A stretch of DNA of 64,000 bases. Source: an uncultured Alphaproteobacteria bacterium (GTDB taxonomy: Bacteria > Pseudomonadota > Alphaproteobacteria > HIMB59 > GCA-002718135). Numbering within the stretch: position 1 is the first letter of the stretch; each line of letters begins with the position of its first letter. Positions 51,869 through 63,400 of this stretch are shown here, one piece after another. The notes below the pieces were generated by a model. That model was given only the letters and a program-made list of their open reading frames with translations, had not been told where the DNA came from and did not search any database. The stretch lies in assembly GCA_902541215.1 (NCBI GenBank), contig CACBPV010000003.1:32836-96835 (forward strand), read 5' to 3'. The position numbers and the translations under genes are program-made.

Positions 51869-53542
51869 ATGTCAGATATTGAAATAGCAAGAAAAGCTAA
51901 AATGAAGCCTATTAGTGAAATTCTAAAAGGGCTTGATGTACCAGACACACCTGAAGCCTTCAGTCCTATGGGTCGTCATATAGCAAAAATAAACTTGGAG
52001 TACATAGAGTCACTTAATAAAAATAAAGACGGTAAACTTGTTCTAGTCTCAGCAATAACTCCAACACCAGCAGGAGAAGGTAAAACAACAACTTCTGTTG
52101 GATTAAGTGATGGTCTTAATAAACTAGGAAAGAAATCAATAGTTTGTTTAAGAGAGCCGAGTCTTGGTCCATCATTCGGTATGAAAGGTGGTGCAGCTGG
52201 TGGAGGCTATGCTCAAGTAGTTCCAATGGAGCAAATTAATTTACATTTTACTGGAGATTTTCATGCAATTACATCCGCTCATAATTTACTTTCTGCACTG
52301 ATTGATAATCATATCTACTGGGGAAATAAATTAAATATTGATGTTAGAAGGGTTGTTTGGAAGAGAGTAATGGATATGAATGATAGATCACTTAGATCTA
52401 TTGTTGTTGATTTAGGAGGAGTTGCAAATGGATATCCTAGACAAGATGGTTTTGATATTACTGTTGCATCGGAGATAATGGCAATTTTCTGCTTAGCAAA
52501 AGATTTAAAAGATCTTGAAGAGAGAATTGGAAATATAACTATTGCTTATACACGAGATAAAAAAGCTATTTATGCAAAAGATTTAAAGGCAGAAGGTCCA
52601 ATGACAGTATTATTAAAAGAAGCCATTAGGCCCAACATAACACAAACGTTAGAAAATAATCCTGCTATAATTCATGGTGGGCCATTTGCAAATATTGCTC
52701 ATGGTTGCAATTCTGTAATTGCAACTAAAGCTAGTTTAAAATTAAGTGATTACGTTGTAACTGAAGCAGGCTTTGGAGCTGATCTAGGAGCAGAAAAATT
52801 CCTTGATATAAAATGTAGAAAATCAAATTTAAAACCTGATTGTGTGGTTTTGGTAGCTACAATTAGAGCACTAAAAATGCATGGCGATGTTTCAAAAGAA
52901 GATTTAAAAAATGAAAATGTAAATGCTCTTAAAAAAGGTTTAGTAAATCTAGAAAGACATATCAATAATATTAGAAAATTTGGATTACCAGTAACTGTTG
53001 CTATTAATCATTTTGTCACTGATTCTAAAGCTGAAGTTGATGCCGTTCTAAGTTTTTGTAAAACTCAAGGAGTCAAGGCTTCTATGTGTACTCACTGGTC
53101 CAATGGTGGTGATGGTGCAACTGAATTAGCTCAAAATGTAATAGATATTTGTGAAGATAATAAGAATACATTTAAATTTTTATATGAAGATGATTTAACT
53201 CTATTCAAAAAAATAGAAAAAATTGCACAAGAGATTTATCACGCAAGTGAAGTTGTGGCAGACACGAAAGTACGTCAACAATTGAAGGATTTTGAAACTA
53301 AAGGATTTGGCAAATTACCTGTTTGCATTGCAAAGACTCAATATAGTTTTTCAACTGACCCTAATTTAAAAGGTGCCCCTACTGGCCACGTTTTACCTAT
53401 TAGAGAGGTAAGATTGTCATCAGGAGCAGAATTTATAGTAGTTGTTTGCGGTGATATTATGACCATGCCGGGTCTACCAAGTGTTCCTGCGGCAAATTCG
53501 ATAAAGCTAAATGATCATGGAGAAATTGAAGGTCTTTTTTAA
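51869..53542 (+). CDS. fhs: Formate-tetrahydrofolate ligase
   Basis: [71 protein letters not shown]. Confidence 0.98.
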   Translation: MSDIEIARKAKMKPISEILKGLDVPDTPEAFSPMGRHIAKINLEYIESLNKNKDGKLVLVSAITPTPAGEGKTTTSVGLSDGLNKLGKKSIVCLREPSLGPSFGMKGGAAGGGYAQVVPMEQINLHFTGDFHAITSAHNLLSALIDNHIYWGNKLNIDVRRVVWKRVMDMNDRSLRSIVVDLGGVANGYPRQDGFDITVASEIMAIFCLAKDLKDLEERIGNITIAYTRDKKAIYAKDLKAEGPMTVLLKEAIRPNITQTLENNPAIIHGGPFANIAHGCNSVIATKASLKLSDYVVTEAGFGADLGAEKFLDIKCRKSNLKPDCVVLVATIRALKMHGDVSKEDLKNENVNALKKGLVNLERHINNIRKFGLPVTVAINHFVTDSKAEVDAVLSFCKTQGVKASMCTHWSNGGDGATELAQNVIDICEDNKNTFKFLYEDDLTLFKKIEKIAQEIYHASEVVADTKVRQQLKDFETKGFGKLPVCIAKTQYSFSTDPNLKGAPTGHVLPIREVRLSSGAEFIVVVCGDIMTMPGLPSVPAANSIKLNDHGEIEGLF

Positions 53543-53562
53543 AACTGCTATAAAGAGTTATA

Positions 53563-54822
53563 ATGTTTAATAAAAATAAATACTCATTTCTATCTATTGC
53601 TAGAAATGCTTTAAATCATCATGAGAATTGGCAAAAGACGTGGAATAGTCCTGAGCCAAAAAAAAATTATGATGCAATAATTGTAGGTGGTGGTGGACAC
53701 GGTTTAACTACTGCTTACTATTTAGCAAAAAACCATGGAATTAATAATATTGCAGTAATTGAAAAAGGTTGGATAGGCGGTGGGAATACAGGGCGAAATA
53801 CCACTATAATTAGATCAAACTATTTATGGGATCAAAGTGCGGCTTTATACGAGCATGCATTAAAACTTTGGGAAGGTATGTCTCAAGAATTAAATTACAA
53901 CGTAATGTTTTCTCAAAGAGGGGTTTTGAATGTTGCTCATAATCTTCATGATGTAAGAGAATTAAAAAGACGGTGGCATGCAAACAGACTTAATGATATC
54001 GATTGTGAATGGCTTGATACAAAGAAAGTTAAAGAATTTTGTCCAATAATAAATACTTCACCAAACATTAGATATCCTGTTTTAGGAGCAACTCTGCAAA
54101 GAAGAGCAGGAACTGCAAGACATGATGCTGTTGCATGGGGTTATGCAAGAGGGGCTGATGAAATGGGAGTTGATATAATTCAAAATTGTGAAGTAACTGG
54201 TATTAATGTAAAAAATGGAAATGTAACTGGTATTGAAACAACAAAAGGAACCATTAATTCAAATAAAATTGGAATAGCTGCTGCTGGGCATACCAGTGTT
54301 ATTGCCAATATGGCGGGTATCAAATTACCTTTAGAGAGTAAACCATTACAAGCACTAGTTTCAGAGCCAGTAAAACCAGTCATTGATACTGTAGTAATGT
54401 CAAATACAATTCATGCGTATGTATCTCAGTCAGATAAAGGAGAACTAGTTATTGGTGCTGGAACAGACGGATACACTTCATATACTCAAAGAGGTGGCTT
54501 TAACATTGTTGAAGATACATTAATGGCAATAGTTGAATTGTTTCCAATATTTTCTAGAATGAAAATGCTTCGTCATTGGGGAGGAATTGTAGATATTTGT
54601 CCTGATGCAAGCCCCATTATCAGTAAAACTCACATAAACGGATTATACTTTAATTGTGGTTGGGGAACTGGTGGATTTAAAGCAACACCAGGTTCAGGTT
54701 GGGTATTTGCTCACACTATAGCTAATGATCAAGCACATGAATTAAATGCTCCTTTTACAATAAATAGATTTTCTAGTGGTGAATTAGTTGATGAACATGG
54801 TGCAGCTGCCGTAGCACATTAA
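53563..54822 (+). CDS. soxB: Sarcosine oxidase beta subunit
   Basis: [52 protein letters not shown]. Confidence 0.96.
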   Translation: MFNKNKYSFLSIARNALNHHENWQKTWNSPEPKKNYDAIIVGGGGHGLTTAYYLAKNHGINNIAVIEKGWIGGGNTGRNTTIIRSNYLWDQSAALYEHALKLWEGMSQELNYNVMFSQRGVLNVAHNLHDVRELKRRWHANRLNDIDCEWLDTKKVKEFCPIINTSPNIRYPVLGATLQRRAGTARHDAVAWGYARGADEMGVDIIQNCEVTGINVKNGNVTGIETTKGTINSNKIGIAAAGHTSVIANMAGIKLPLESKPLQALVSEPVKPVIDTVVMSNTIHAYVSQSDKGELVIGAGTDGYTSYTQRGGFNIVEDTLMAIVELFPIFSRMKMLRHWGGIVDICPDASPIISKTHINGLYFNCGWGTGGFKATPGSGWVFAHTIANDQAHELNAPFTINRFSSGELVDEHGAAAVAH

Positions 54823-54825
54823 ATC

Positions 54826-55182
54826 ATGTTTTTAATAAATTGCCCATACTGTGGAGAAAGAGATCAAGCTGAATTTTCTTGTGGAGGTGAAGCGCATATT
54901 GCAAGACCAAAAAATCCTCCTGAACTCTCTGATGATCAATGGGCAGAATATTTATTCTTGCGAAAGAACGAAAAAGGTATTCATTATGAAAGATGGAACC
55001 ATGAATATGGATGCAGACAATGGTTTAATTTAGCAAGAAATACAGCAACCGATGAAATTCTAGCAGTATATAAGATGGGAGAAGCTCCTCCCATATTAAA
55101 AGCAAATATTCCAGCTACTCCTTCAGGTGAGCCAAGTATTGGATCAGGGAATTTATCAACATCGAAAAAAGATAGGTTTTAA
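54826..55182 (+). CDS. soxD: Sarcosine oxidase delta subunit
   Basis: CPYCGERDQAEFSCGGEAHIARP...WNHEYGCRQWFNLARNTATDEI. Confidence 0.96.
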   Translation: MFLINCPYCGERDQAEFSCGGEAHIARPKNPPELSDDQWAEYLFLRKNEKGIHYERWNHEYGCRQWFNLARNTATDEILAVYKMGEAPPILKANIPATPSGEPSIGSGNLSTSKKDRF

Positions 55183-55190
55183 AAATAGAG

Positions 55191-58181
55191 ATGCGATACA
55201 AAAATAATAAAAATCTCGAAAATAATAAGTCTGTTAGGTTCTATTTTGATAATAAAGAATATTTTGGATTTGAAGGTGACACCCTAGCTTCTGCACTTCT
55301 TGCAAATGATGTTCACTTAGTTGGAAGAAGTTTTAAATATCATCGACCGCGGGGTATTTATACCGCAGGTAGTGAAGAACCTAATGGAATAGTTCAGCTT
55401 GAGACCAAAGAATATACCGAACCTAATAGAAGAGTAACTGAAGTCCAGATATATGAGGGTTTAAAAGCTTTTAGTCAAAATAATTGGCCGTCAGTGAAAT
55501 TTGATGCAGGCGCTATAAATGATTTACTATCACCATTTTTTCCTGCAGGATTCTATTACAAGACCTTTATGTGGCCACCAAAGTTTTGGAAGGTATATGA
55601 GTTTTTTATAAGACATGCTGCAGGACTTGGTAAATCTCCAAAAAAAGATGATCCCCACAAATACGAACATTTTCATTATCATTGTGATGTTCTAGTTGTT
55701 GGAGCAGGAGTTAGCGGATTAATTTCAGCAGAAATTGCAGCGAATAATAATTATAAAGTATTACTTATTGAGCAAGAAGATGATCTAGGAGGTGAAATTT
55801 TATCTACAAGAAATCAAGATATTAAAATAGATAAATTGCCAATTAATGAATGGAAAAATAAAATTGTTGATAAACTTTCTAAAAATTCAAATATAAAAAT
55901 AGTAAAAAATACAACATGTTTTGCTTATTTAAATTATAATTTATTATTAGCTGTCCAAGAAATTGATCCAGAAAAAGGATTATATAAAAAAAACGATATT
56001 AAAGAAAGAATTTGGAAAATTAGATCAAAGAAAGTTATTTTAGCGACAGGCACAATAGAAAGACCAATAATTTTTAACAATAATGATAGGCCCGGTATTA
56101 TGCTTTCTAACAGTGCGAAAAAATACTTAAATAAGTATGGAGTTGCACCTGGAAAAAATTTAGTTTTTTTTACAAACAATGATAGTGCCTATGAAACTGC
56201 AATAGATTTTTTTGAACAAGGTATAAAAGTAGAGGCTATTGTCGATACAAGAGATGGTAGTGATGGATATTACCCTAAAAAAGCAAATAAATTAGGAATT
56301 ACTATACTAAAAGGTTATGAAATTAGTGATACTGTTGGAAGATTAAAAATTAGAGAAGTTAAATTAAGAAAAATAAAAACTGAAAACAATAATGAAAAAT
56401 CTTCTATTAATATTAAATGCGATCTTTTAGCAATTGCTGGTGGTTGGACTCCTACTGTTCATTTATTTACTCAATCAAAAGGAAAACTCAAATATAGAAA
56501 TGTAGATGGAAGTTTTATTCCTAATGAAGTTTATCAAGATACATTGTGTGTTGGCAGTTGCAATGGTGACTATAATTTAAATGAAATATTAATAAAAACT
56601 GAAGAAGATACATATAAATATTTAAATGATAATCAGCAAAATGAACTTGGTGAAGTAAATTACAAATCAGATAATGTGAAGCATGGCAAACACGAAAATG
56701 TTTGGATTACATCAAAGAACAGTATTTCAAGAACTAAAATGTTTGTAGATTTTCAAAACGACGTAACAGCAAAAGATATTAAACTAGCTTTAAAAGAGGG
56801 TTTTCAATCTATTGAACATGTCAAACGATACACAACTACAGGAATGGCAACTGATCAAGGCAAGACCAGTAATGTTAATGCACTTGGAATAATATCAGAA
56901 TTAACAAATACTAAAATCTCTGAATTAGGTACAACAACATTTCGTTTTCCCTATAAACCAGTAACATTTGGAGCTATTGCTGGGCGTCATGTTAAAGAAT
57001 TTTTTGATTTAGAGAGAACAAGCCCAATGCATCAATGGCATATTGATAATAAAGCTTTATTTGAGGACGTAGGCCAATGGAAAAGAGCCTGGTATTATCC
57101 TCAAAAGAATGAAAGTTTTCAATCTGCTTTAAATAGAGAGGTAAAAGCAACTAGAGATAGTCTAGGAATATTAGATGCATCAACTCTTGGTAAAATAGAT
57201 ATTAAGGGTAGAGATGTAAGTGAATTTTTAAATAGAGTTTACACAAATTCATGGTCAAAATTAGAAATTGGAAAATGTCGATATGGTGTAATGTTAGGTG
57301 ACGATGGAATGGTTATTGATGATGGTGTAACAACTAGATTAGATGAGTATCACTATCTTATGTCAACAACTACAGGAAATGCGGCATCAGTAATGTCAAA
57401 GTTAGAAGATTGGTTGCAAACAGAATGGCCAGAGTTAGAAGTATATTTAACATCCGTAACAGAAAATTATGGAACGATAAGCTTAAATGGCCCAAATTCA
57501 AAAAAATTAATCCAAAAACTAGTTCCAGATTTTGATTTTTCAAAAGAAAATTTTCCTCATATGAGTTTTAAGAATATTAATATTAACGGAATAAAATGTA
57601 GAGTCATGCGTATAAGTTTTACTGGGGAAATGTGTTATGAAATAAATGTACCATCTGGCTATGCTAAAAATCTTTGGGAACTTTGTATAGATAAAGGTAA
57701 GGAATTTAATATTACGCCATATGGTACTGAAGCTATGCATGTACTTCGTGCTGAAAAAGGATTTATTATTGTTGGTCAAGAAACAGATGGATCAGTGACA
57801 CCAGTAGATCTGGATATGGACTGGATTGTTAGTAAAAAGAAATATGATTTTATTGGTAAAAGGGCATTATATAGAAGTGATACTATTAAAAAAGATAGGA
57901 AACAATTAGTTGGATTAAGAACTAAAGATCCAAATAAGGTTCTTGAAGAAGGATCTCAATTGGTTGAAGAAATAACTGCCCTACCTATGAAAATGGTTGG
58001 TCACGTGACCTCTAGTTACTATTCACCTAATTTAAAAAGCTCTTTTGCTTTAGCTTTAATCAAAGGTGGTCTTGAAAAAAAAGGAAGTGTTTTAATTGCT
58101 CCAATGGAAAATGAAAATATTGAAGTAGAAATAACTAGTCCAATATTTATTGATCCTGAGAATAAAAGAGTTAATCAATGA
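55191..58181 (+). CDS. soxA: Sarcosine oxidase alpha subunit
   Basis: GFEGDTLASALLANDVHLVGRSFKYHRPRGIYTAGSEEPN, C-terminal GcvT-like domain. Confidence 0.96.
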   Translation: MRYKNNKNLENNKSVRFYFDNKEYFGFEGDTLASALLANDVHLVGRSFKYHRPRGIYTAGSEEPNGIVQLETKEYTEPNRRVTEVQIYEGLKAFSQNNWPSVKFDAGAINDLLSPFFPAGFYYKTFMWPPKFWKVYEFFIRHAAGLGKSPKKDDPHKYEHFHYHCDVLVVGAGVSGLISAEIAANNNYKVLLIEQEDDLGGEILSTRNQDIKIDKLPINEWKNKIVDKLSKNSNIKIVKNTTCFAYLNYNLLLAVQEIDPEKGLYKKNDIKERIWKIRSKKVILATGTIERPIIFNNNDRPGIMLSNSAKKYLNKYGVAPGKNLVFFTNNDSAYETAIDFFEQGIKVEAIVDTRDGSDGYYPKKANKLGITILKGYEISDTVGRLKIREVKLRKIKTENNNEKSSINIKCDLLAIAGGWTPTVHLFTQSKGKLKYRNVDGSFIPNEVYQDTLCVGSCNGDYNLNEILIKTEEDTYKYLNDNQQNELGEVNYKSDNVKHGKHENVWITSKNSISRTKMFVDFQNDVTAKDIKLALKEGFQSIEHVKRYTTTGMATDQGKTSNVNALGIISELTNTKISELGTTTFRFPYKPVTFGAIAGRHVKEFFDLERTSPMHQWHIDNKALFEDVGQWKRAWYYPQKNESFQSALNREVKATRDSLGILDASTLGKIDIKGRDVSEFLNRVYTNSWSKLEIGKCRYGVMLGDDGMVIDDGVTTRLDEYHYLMSTTTGNAASVMSKLEDWLQTEWPELEVYLTSVTENYGTISLNGPNSKKLIQKLVPDFDFSKENFPHMSFKNININGIKCRVMRISFTGEMCYEINVPSGYAKNLWELCIDKGKEFNITPYGTEAMHVLRAEKGFIIVGQETDGSVTPVDLDMDWIVSKKKYDFIGKRALYRSDTIKKDRKQLVGLRTKDPNKVLEEGSQLVEEITALPMKMVGHVTSSYYSPNLKSSFALALIKGGLEKKGSVLIAPMENENIEVEITSPIFIDPENKRVNQ

Positions 58182-58753
58182 ATTTAACTTACAGTAATGT
58201 TTTGAATATAAATAAAAAAAATTACAATGGAGTAACAATAGAAGAAAAAGCTCTATCAGGTAAAATAAATATACGAGGTAAAAGTTCAGATAAAGAATTT
58301 ATGAAAAATATAGGCTCAGTATTAAACCTGGTTTTACCAATTGAGCCAAATGTAAGAATTTTTAACAATAATATTAGTATTATGTGGCTTGGTCCTAATG
58401 AATGGTTAGTCGAAACACCAGAAAATGAGAAAGATGAAATTATTTCTCTATTTGAATCTAAACTTAATCCAGAAAAAACAGCAATAACTGATGTTTCATT
58501 TAATAAAACTGTTTTACGACTTGAAGGGGAAAAGGTATTTATTTTACTTTCTAAATTTCTTGTTGCGAACTTAGAAAAAATTTTGGAAAATAATTTTTCT
58601 GTAGCTCAAACTATATTTATAAAAATTCCAATACTTTTTATTAGAAATAATACTGATAAAGAAGAAACTTCACTAGATTTACATTTAAACAGATCACATG
58701 CAAAATATGTATATGATTTATTAGTTGATGGTAGTAAAAATCTTAATATTTAA
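58178..58753 (+). CDS. soxG: Sarcosine oxidase gamma subunit
   Basis: WLGPNEWLVETPE; soxBDAG synteny, 4-bp overlap. Confidence 0.88.
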   Translation: MNLTYSNVLNINKKNYNGVTIEEKALSGKINIRGKSSDKEFMKNIGSVLNLVLPIEPNVRIFNNNISIMWLGPNEWLVETPENEKDEIISLFESKLNPEKTAITDVSFNKTVLRLEGEKVFILLSKFLVANLEKILENNFSVAQTIFIKIPILFIRNNTDKEETSLDLHLNRSHAKYVYDLLVDGSKNLNI

Positions 58754-59207
58754 TTTATTTTTTATTTTAATTTCATTAAGCACAGTATCAACTGGCAAAA
58801 CTATATTTGGAAAAGCAAAAGTAATTGATGGTGATACTATACATATTAATAAAAATAAAATAAGACTGCACGCTATTGATGCCCCTGAGACAAATCAAAC
58901 ATGTAATAAAAATAGTAAAGTCTGGAATTGTGGTTTGGAATCAACAAAGTTCTTAAAAGAATTAATTGGGAATAATAAAATTGAATGCATCACAAAAGGT
59001 AAGGATCGATATAATAGATTTATTGGAATCTGCTATAAAGATAATTTAGATTTAAATAGTGCAATGGTTCTGAATGGATGGGCTATAGCTTATCGTTATT
59101 ATTCAAAAGATTATATTGAAGAAGAAGAAGAAGCAAAACGAGATAAAAAGGGTATATGGATTGGAGATTTTGAAGAACCTTATTTATTCAGAAAGAAAAA
59201 TAAATAA
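58728..59207 (+). CDS. Secreted thermonuclease-like (SNase) nuclease
   Basis: Signal peptide then GKAKVIDGDTIHINKNKIRLHAIDAPETNQTC, DRYNRFIGICY; ATG at 58728. Confidence 0.87.
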   Translation: MVVKILIFNLFFILISLSTVSTGKTIFGKAKVIDGDTIHINKNKIRLHAIDAPETNQTCNKNSKVWNCGLESTKFLKELIGNNKIECITKGKDRYNRFIGICYKDNLDLNSAMVLNGWAIAYRYYSKDYIEEEEEAKRDKKGIWIGDFEEPYLFRKKNK

Positions 59208-59879
59208 TCAACCATGATGTTGGGAATCTTTTAAATAAATTAAATCTTCTATTTCTTTATCTTTATTTTTAATTATTTTTTTTAGTTCATTTAATTCATT
59301 TTCAAAACTACGATTTTTTTGTTCAATCTGTCTAAGTTCTGATTTTAGTATTGAATTTTCAATATTTAATTCTTCCATATCTTTAGTTGACACAGAACTT
59401 TCTAATTCTATTTCTAATTTTTGAACAAGATCTACGTATTTTGACAATTGTTTATTTAATTCAGTTATTTTATTTTTAAGTTTGCTAAGTTTCTCAATAC
59501 TTTCCGAATTATTTTCTAATGTATTATTTTCTAGATCTGATATATTTATCAAAGATTGTTGATAATCATTCTTAATTGTATCGAATGATTCATTTAAATC
59601 TCTTATTTCTTCACGTAAGTTTTTTATTTGATCATCTCTAAATTTTAATCGCTGATTTTTTTGAAATATCTCAAGTTTAAGTTTTTCTATTTCAGATCGT
59701 AAACTTGATTCATCAACAACACTGCTAGGAATGATTTCAGTAGGTGGCTCAGTTTGATCAGTTGAAAAATCCATAGAAGGCAAATAAAAAAAAATACCAA
59801 AGATAAATATAATTGAAATGACAAGTAAGATTCTGTTTCTTCTTCTTCTTCTTGCTTGTAAACCAACAAAACCTACCAT
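59208..59879 (-). CDS. Hypothetical membrane-anchored coiled-coil protein
   Basis: RRRRNRILLVISIIFIFGIFFYLP TM segment then long heptad-rich region. Confidence 0.7.
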   Translation of the reverse strand: MVGFVGLQARRRRRNRILLVISIIFIFGIFFYLPSMDFSTDQTEPPTEIIPSSVVDESSLRSEIEKLKLEIFQKNQRLKFRDDQIKNLREEIRDLNESFDTIKNDYQQSLINISDLENNTLENNSESIEKLSKLKNKITELNKQLSKYVDLVQKLEIELESSVSTKDMEELNIENSILKSELRQIEQKNRSFENELNELKKIIKNKDKEIEDLIYLKDSQHHG

Positions 59880-59917
59880 ACGAACTCTATAAAACGGTAA
59901 GTGTAAAAAATAAATAT

Positions 59918-60748
59918 TTAATTATTAAATTGTGGATCTAAAGAATATGTGGTTGACCTTAAGTACTGAGTAATTTTTTTGATATCTCCAATTTTTACAA
60001 GGTTTTCATAAGGTATAAGTGAACCAAAGTACATATAGATATCATCACCTATCTTTCTTTTCAGTTCATACATGCACAAAGAATATCTAAATGTTTGTCC
60101 TATTTTATTAGCAATGTGGTAAAGTTGGCTATTTTGACCGTCAAAAAAAATTGGTAACACAGGGCTTTTCGTTTTGAGCACTAGTTTCGAAACCCATTGT
60201 TTCCACTCACCATCGTCTGCTTTTGTATTTTTTTTTAAGTTTTGTTTAGTTGCTATCGTTCCAGAGGGAAAAAGAACTAGAACACCTTCATTATGCAAAA
60301 CTTTTTCTGCTTCTTTACGCGTACTAATGTTAGTTAATAGAGCTTCTTTATTTTCATTAAAATCAATTGGTAATATTTTATCTTTTACTGCCTCTGCTTG
60401 CCTTAAGACTTTATGTGTGACCATTTTATAATCTTGTCTTACTTTTGAAATTGCTGAACATATGGATACGCCATCCGCAACTCCAAAAGCATGATTGGCT
60501 ATAACAATTAATTTTCCTTTTTTTGGAATATAACTACCTTCCTGAAAATTAGTTATTAAAGTAAAATTTAATTTATCTACTGCATCATCCCAAAAAAGCT
60601 CAGAAGGTCTATTTTCAGATAAATATTCATCATATAATTTTTTTAATTTTAATTTTCCTGTTAATAATTCAGTAATCTTAATAAATATTTGACCAATAAA
60701 ATTTACTTCCGCTGTTGCAAATGTAAATGCAATTTTATTTTTATTCAT
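59918..60748 (-). CDS. Lysophospholipid acyltransferase-like protein
   Basis: LIVIANHAFGVADGVSICSAIS, GVLVLFPSGTIATKQNL. Confidence 0.8.
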   Translation of the reverse strand: MNKNKIAFTFATAEVNFIGQIFIKITELLTGKLKLKKLYDEYLSENRPSELFWDDAVDKLNFTLITNFQEGSYIPKKGKLIVIANHAFGVADGVSICSAISKVRQDYKMVTHKVLRQAEAVKDKILPIDFNENKEALLTNISTRKEAEKVLHNEGVLVLFPSGTIATKQNLKKNTKADDGEWKQWVSKLVLKTKSPVLPIFFDGQNSQLYHIANKIGQTFRYSLCMYELKRKIGDDIYMYFGSLIPYENLVKIGDIKKITQYLRSTTYSLDPQFNN

Positions 60749-60794
60749 AATGGAAATGAGTCAATTTAAATACAATAAGTATTTTTCAAATATA

Positions 60795-62423
60795 TTACAT
60801 ATTTGCATAATTTGGCCCCCCACTACCTTCAGGTACAACCCAATTTATATTTTGTGATGGTTCTTTAATATCGCATGTTTTACAATGAATACAGTTTTGT
60901 GCATTAATTACAAATTTAGGATTTTGACTATCTGTCTTATCAATCTCATATACACCAGCAGGACAATATCTTTGAGATGGCTCATCATAAGCATTTAAAG
61001 TAAATTTTATTGGTAATTCCTTATCCTTTAATTGTAAATGAACTGGCTGATCAGCTTCATGGTTAGTTCCAGTCAAATAAACAGAACTGGTTTTATCAAA
61101 AGTAAATATTCCATCATATTTTGGATAATCTATTTTTTTTGAATCTTTTGCTAATTGTAAAGCTTCATGATCAGCATGTTTGTGTTTTAGTGTAAAAGGA
61201 AGCTTACCTCTAAAAATTATTTGATCAATACCTGTAAATATTATTGCAGGTATTAACCCCCAATTAAAACTAGGTTTTACATTCCTTGCTGCAAACAATT
61301 CTTTATAAAGCCATGAATGTTTAAATTTATCTTCATATGCTGCAAGAGATACAGATTTACTTAAATAATCATTAATTGTTTCAGCAGCTATAATTCCACT
61401 TTTCATTGCAGTATGTGAACCTTTAATCTTTGGCATATTTAAGGTGCCTGCATCACATCCAACTAGTAATGCGCCCGGCATATACATTTTAGGTAAACTT
61501 TGAATACCACCTTCAATAAGTGCCCTTGCTCCATACGCTATACGTTTTCCATTAGTTAGGATTTTCTTAATTGCTGGGTGAGTTTTAAATTTTTGAAATT
61601 CATCATAAGGTGATAAATAAGGATTTTTATAATCAAGACCGATTACGTATCCTAAAAATATTTGTTTATTTTCAGCATGATAACAAAAACTGCCACCATA
61701 AGTTGCATTATCTAATGGCCAACCAGCAGTATGCATGACAAGACCTTCCTCATGCTGACTTTCATCTACTTCCCAAATTTCTTTAAATCCAATTCCGTAT
61801 TGTTGTGGTGACTTATCTTTCGATAAATTATATTTTTTAATTAATTCCTTACCTAAATGACCTCTACAACCCTCAGCAAATACTGTTACTTTAGCTTTAA
61901 TATTAATACCTGGTTCAAAACTATCTTTTTTGTTACCATCTTTATCAATACCCATATCACCAGTTTGAACACCAATTACATGATCATCATCTGAATATAA
62001 TATTTTAGATGCCGCAAATCCTGGAAAAATTTCTACTCCTAAACTTTCAGCTTCACTTGCAAGCCATCTACATAAATTTGCAAGACTAATGATATAATTC
62101 TTATGATTTTTTTGAACACTAGGAAGGAGCCATGTAGGCCAATTTAACGAACCATTTTTAGATAAGAATAAAAACTTTTCTTTTGTTACTTTAGTTTTTA
62201 TTGGTGAGTCTTTGCTTCTCCAATCAGGTATTAATTCATCGAGTGCTCTTGTTTCAAAAACATTACCACTTAAAATGTGGGCTCCTACCTCTGATCCCTT
62301 TTCTAATACACAAACATTAATATCTGGGTTCAACTGTTTTAGTTTAATTGCAGTTGAAAGGCCCGATGGACCAGCACCTACAACCACAACATCATAGTCC
62401 ATTGACTCGCGTTCTACTTCCAT
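60795..62423 (-). CDS. Electron transfer flavoprotein-ubiquinone oxidoreductase
   Basis: VVVVGAGPSGLSTAIKLKQLNP..., C-terminal CPAGVYEID...NCIHCKTCDIKEPSQNINWVVPEGSGGPNY. Confidence 0.97.
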   Translation of the reverse strand: MEVERESMDYDVVVVGAGPSGLSTAIKLKQLNPDINVCVLEKGSEVGAHILSGNVFETRALDELIPDWRSKDSPIKTKVTKEKFLFLSKNGSLNWPTWLLPSVQKNHKNYIISLANLCRWLASEAESLGVEIFPGFAASKILYSDDDHVIGVQTGDMGIDKDGNKKDSFEPGINIKAKVTVFAEGCRGHLGKELIKKYNLSKDKSPQQYGIGFKEIWEVDESQHEEGLVMHTAGWPLDNATYGGSFCYHAENKQIFLGYVIGLDYKNPYLSPYDEFQKFKTHPAIKKILTNGKRIAYGARALIEGGIQSLPKMYMPGALLVGCDAGTLNMPKIKGSHTAMKSGIIAAETINDYLSKSVSLAAYEDKFKHSWLYKELFAARNVKPSFNWGLIPAIIFTGIDQIIFRGKLPFTLKHKHADHEALQLAKDSKKIDYPKYDGIFTFDKTSSVYLTGTNHEADQPVHLQLKDKELPIKFTLNAYDEPSQRYCPAGVYEIDKTDSQNPKFVINAQNCIHCKTCDIKEPSQNINWVVPEGSGGPNYANM

Positions 62424-62446
62424 TTTATTTATTGTAATAAATTAAT

Positions 62447-63400
62447 TTATTGTTGAATAGTATTTAATTTATCTAGTTCAGAAGATAATTGTGGCAATGC
62501 CTCAAATAAATCAGCGTTTAATCCATAATCAGCAACATTGAATATTGGCGCTTCTTCATCTTTATTGATTGCAACAATTACCTTACTTTCTTTCATACCT
62601 GCTAAGTGCTGTATTGCACCAGAAATTCCGACGGCAATATATAAATCTGGGACAACTACTTTACCAGTTTGCCCAACTTGATAATCATTAGAAACATAAC
62701 CAGCATCTACAGCAGCACGAGAAGCACCAACTGCCGCATTAAGCTTATCTGCTATTTCATTTAAAAGTTTAAAATTTTCGGCACTTTGTAATCCTCTGCC
62801 ACCGGATATCACAACTCGAGCAGTACTTAACTCTGGTCTTTCAGATTGAGATTCTTCTCTATCTATAAATTCAACACTGCCACTATCATTATCAAAAGAA
62901 ATATTTTCGACCTGTTCTTTTCCACCGCTAGTTTCTACAGGATCAAAAGATGTTGGTCTTACTGTTACTACTTTAATCTTGTCATTTGATTTAACTGTTG
63001 CAATAGCGTTACCAGCGTAAATTGGCCTCATAAAAGTATCGGAGCTTATTATTTTTATAACATCACTAACTTGTGCAATATCTAGTTTAACCGCAATTCT
63101 AGGAAAAATATTTTTACCAAATGTTGTCGCAGGTGCCATTATGTGGGAATAATTATTAGCCAAAGATACAACGATAGGTTCAATGTTTTCAGCAATTGGG
63201 TTTTTAAGTTTTTCATTATTGGCTAAATATACTTTTGAAACCTTTTCACATTTAGAGATATTTTTAGCTAACTCTTCACATTCATAGCCAGTTACCAAAA
63301 CATGGATATCTTGATCTATTTGGGATGCTGCAGATATAGTATTTAAGGTTGATGATTTGATATCTATATTATTATGCTCTGCTAATACTAGTATTGTCAT
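62447..63400 (-). CDS. etfA: Electron transfer flavoprotein alpha subunit
   Basis: [54 protein letters not shown]. Confidence 0.97.
   Translation of the reverse strand: MTILVLAEHNNIDIKSSTLNTISAASQIDQDIHVLVTGYECEELAKNISKCEKVSKVYLANNEKLKNPIAENIEPIVVSLANNYSHIMAPATTFGKNIFPRIAVKLDIAQVSDVIKIISSDTFMRPIYAGNAIATVKSNDKIKVVTVRPTSFDPVETSGGKEQVENISFDNDSGSVEFIDREESQSERPELSTARVVISGGRGLQSAENFKLLNEIADKLNAAVGASRAAVDAGYVSNDYQVGQTGKVVVPDLYIAVGISGAIQHLAGMKESKVIVAINKDEEAPIFNVADYGLNADLFEALPQLSSELDKLNTIQQ

Noticed and set aside
54851-55033. 60-aa ORF inside soxD
   Set aside because: Out-of-frame internal ORF of a clear soxD gene
59115-59850. GAA/TTC trinucleotide runs near 59118 and 59837
   Set aside because: Short microsatellites encoding Glu-rich and Arg-rich stretches; the flanks are not matching inverted copies
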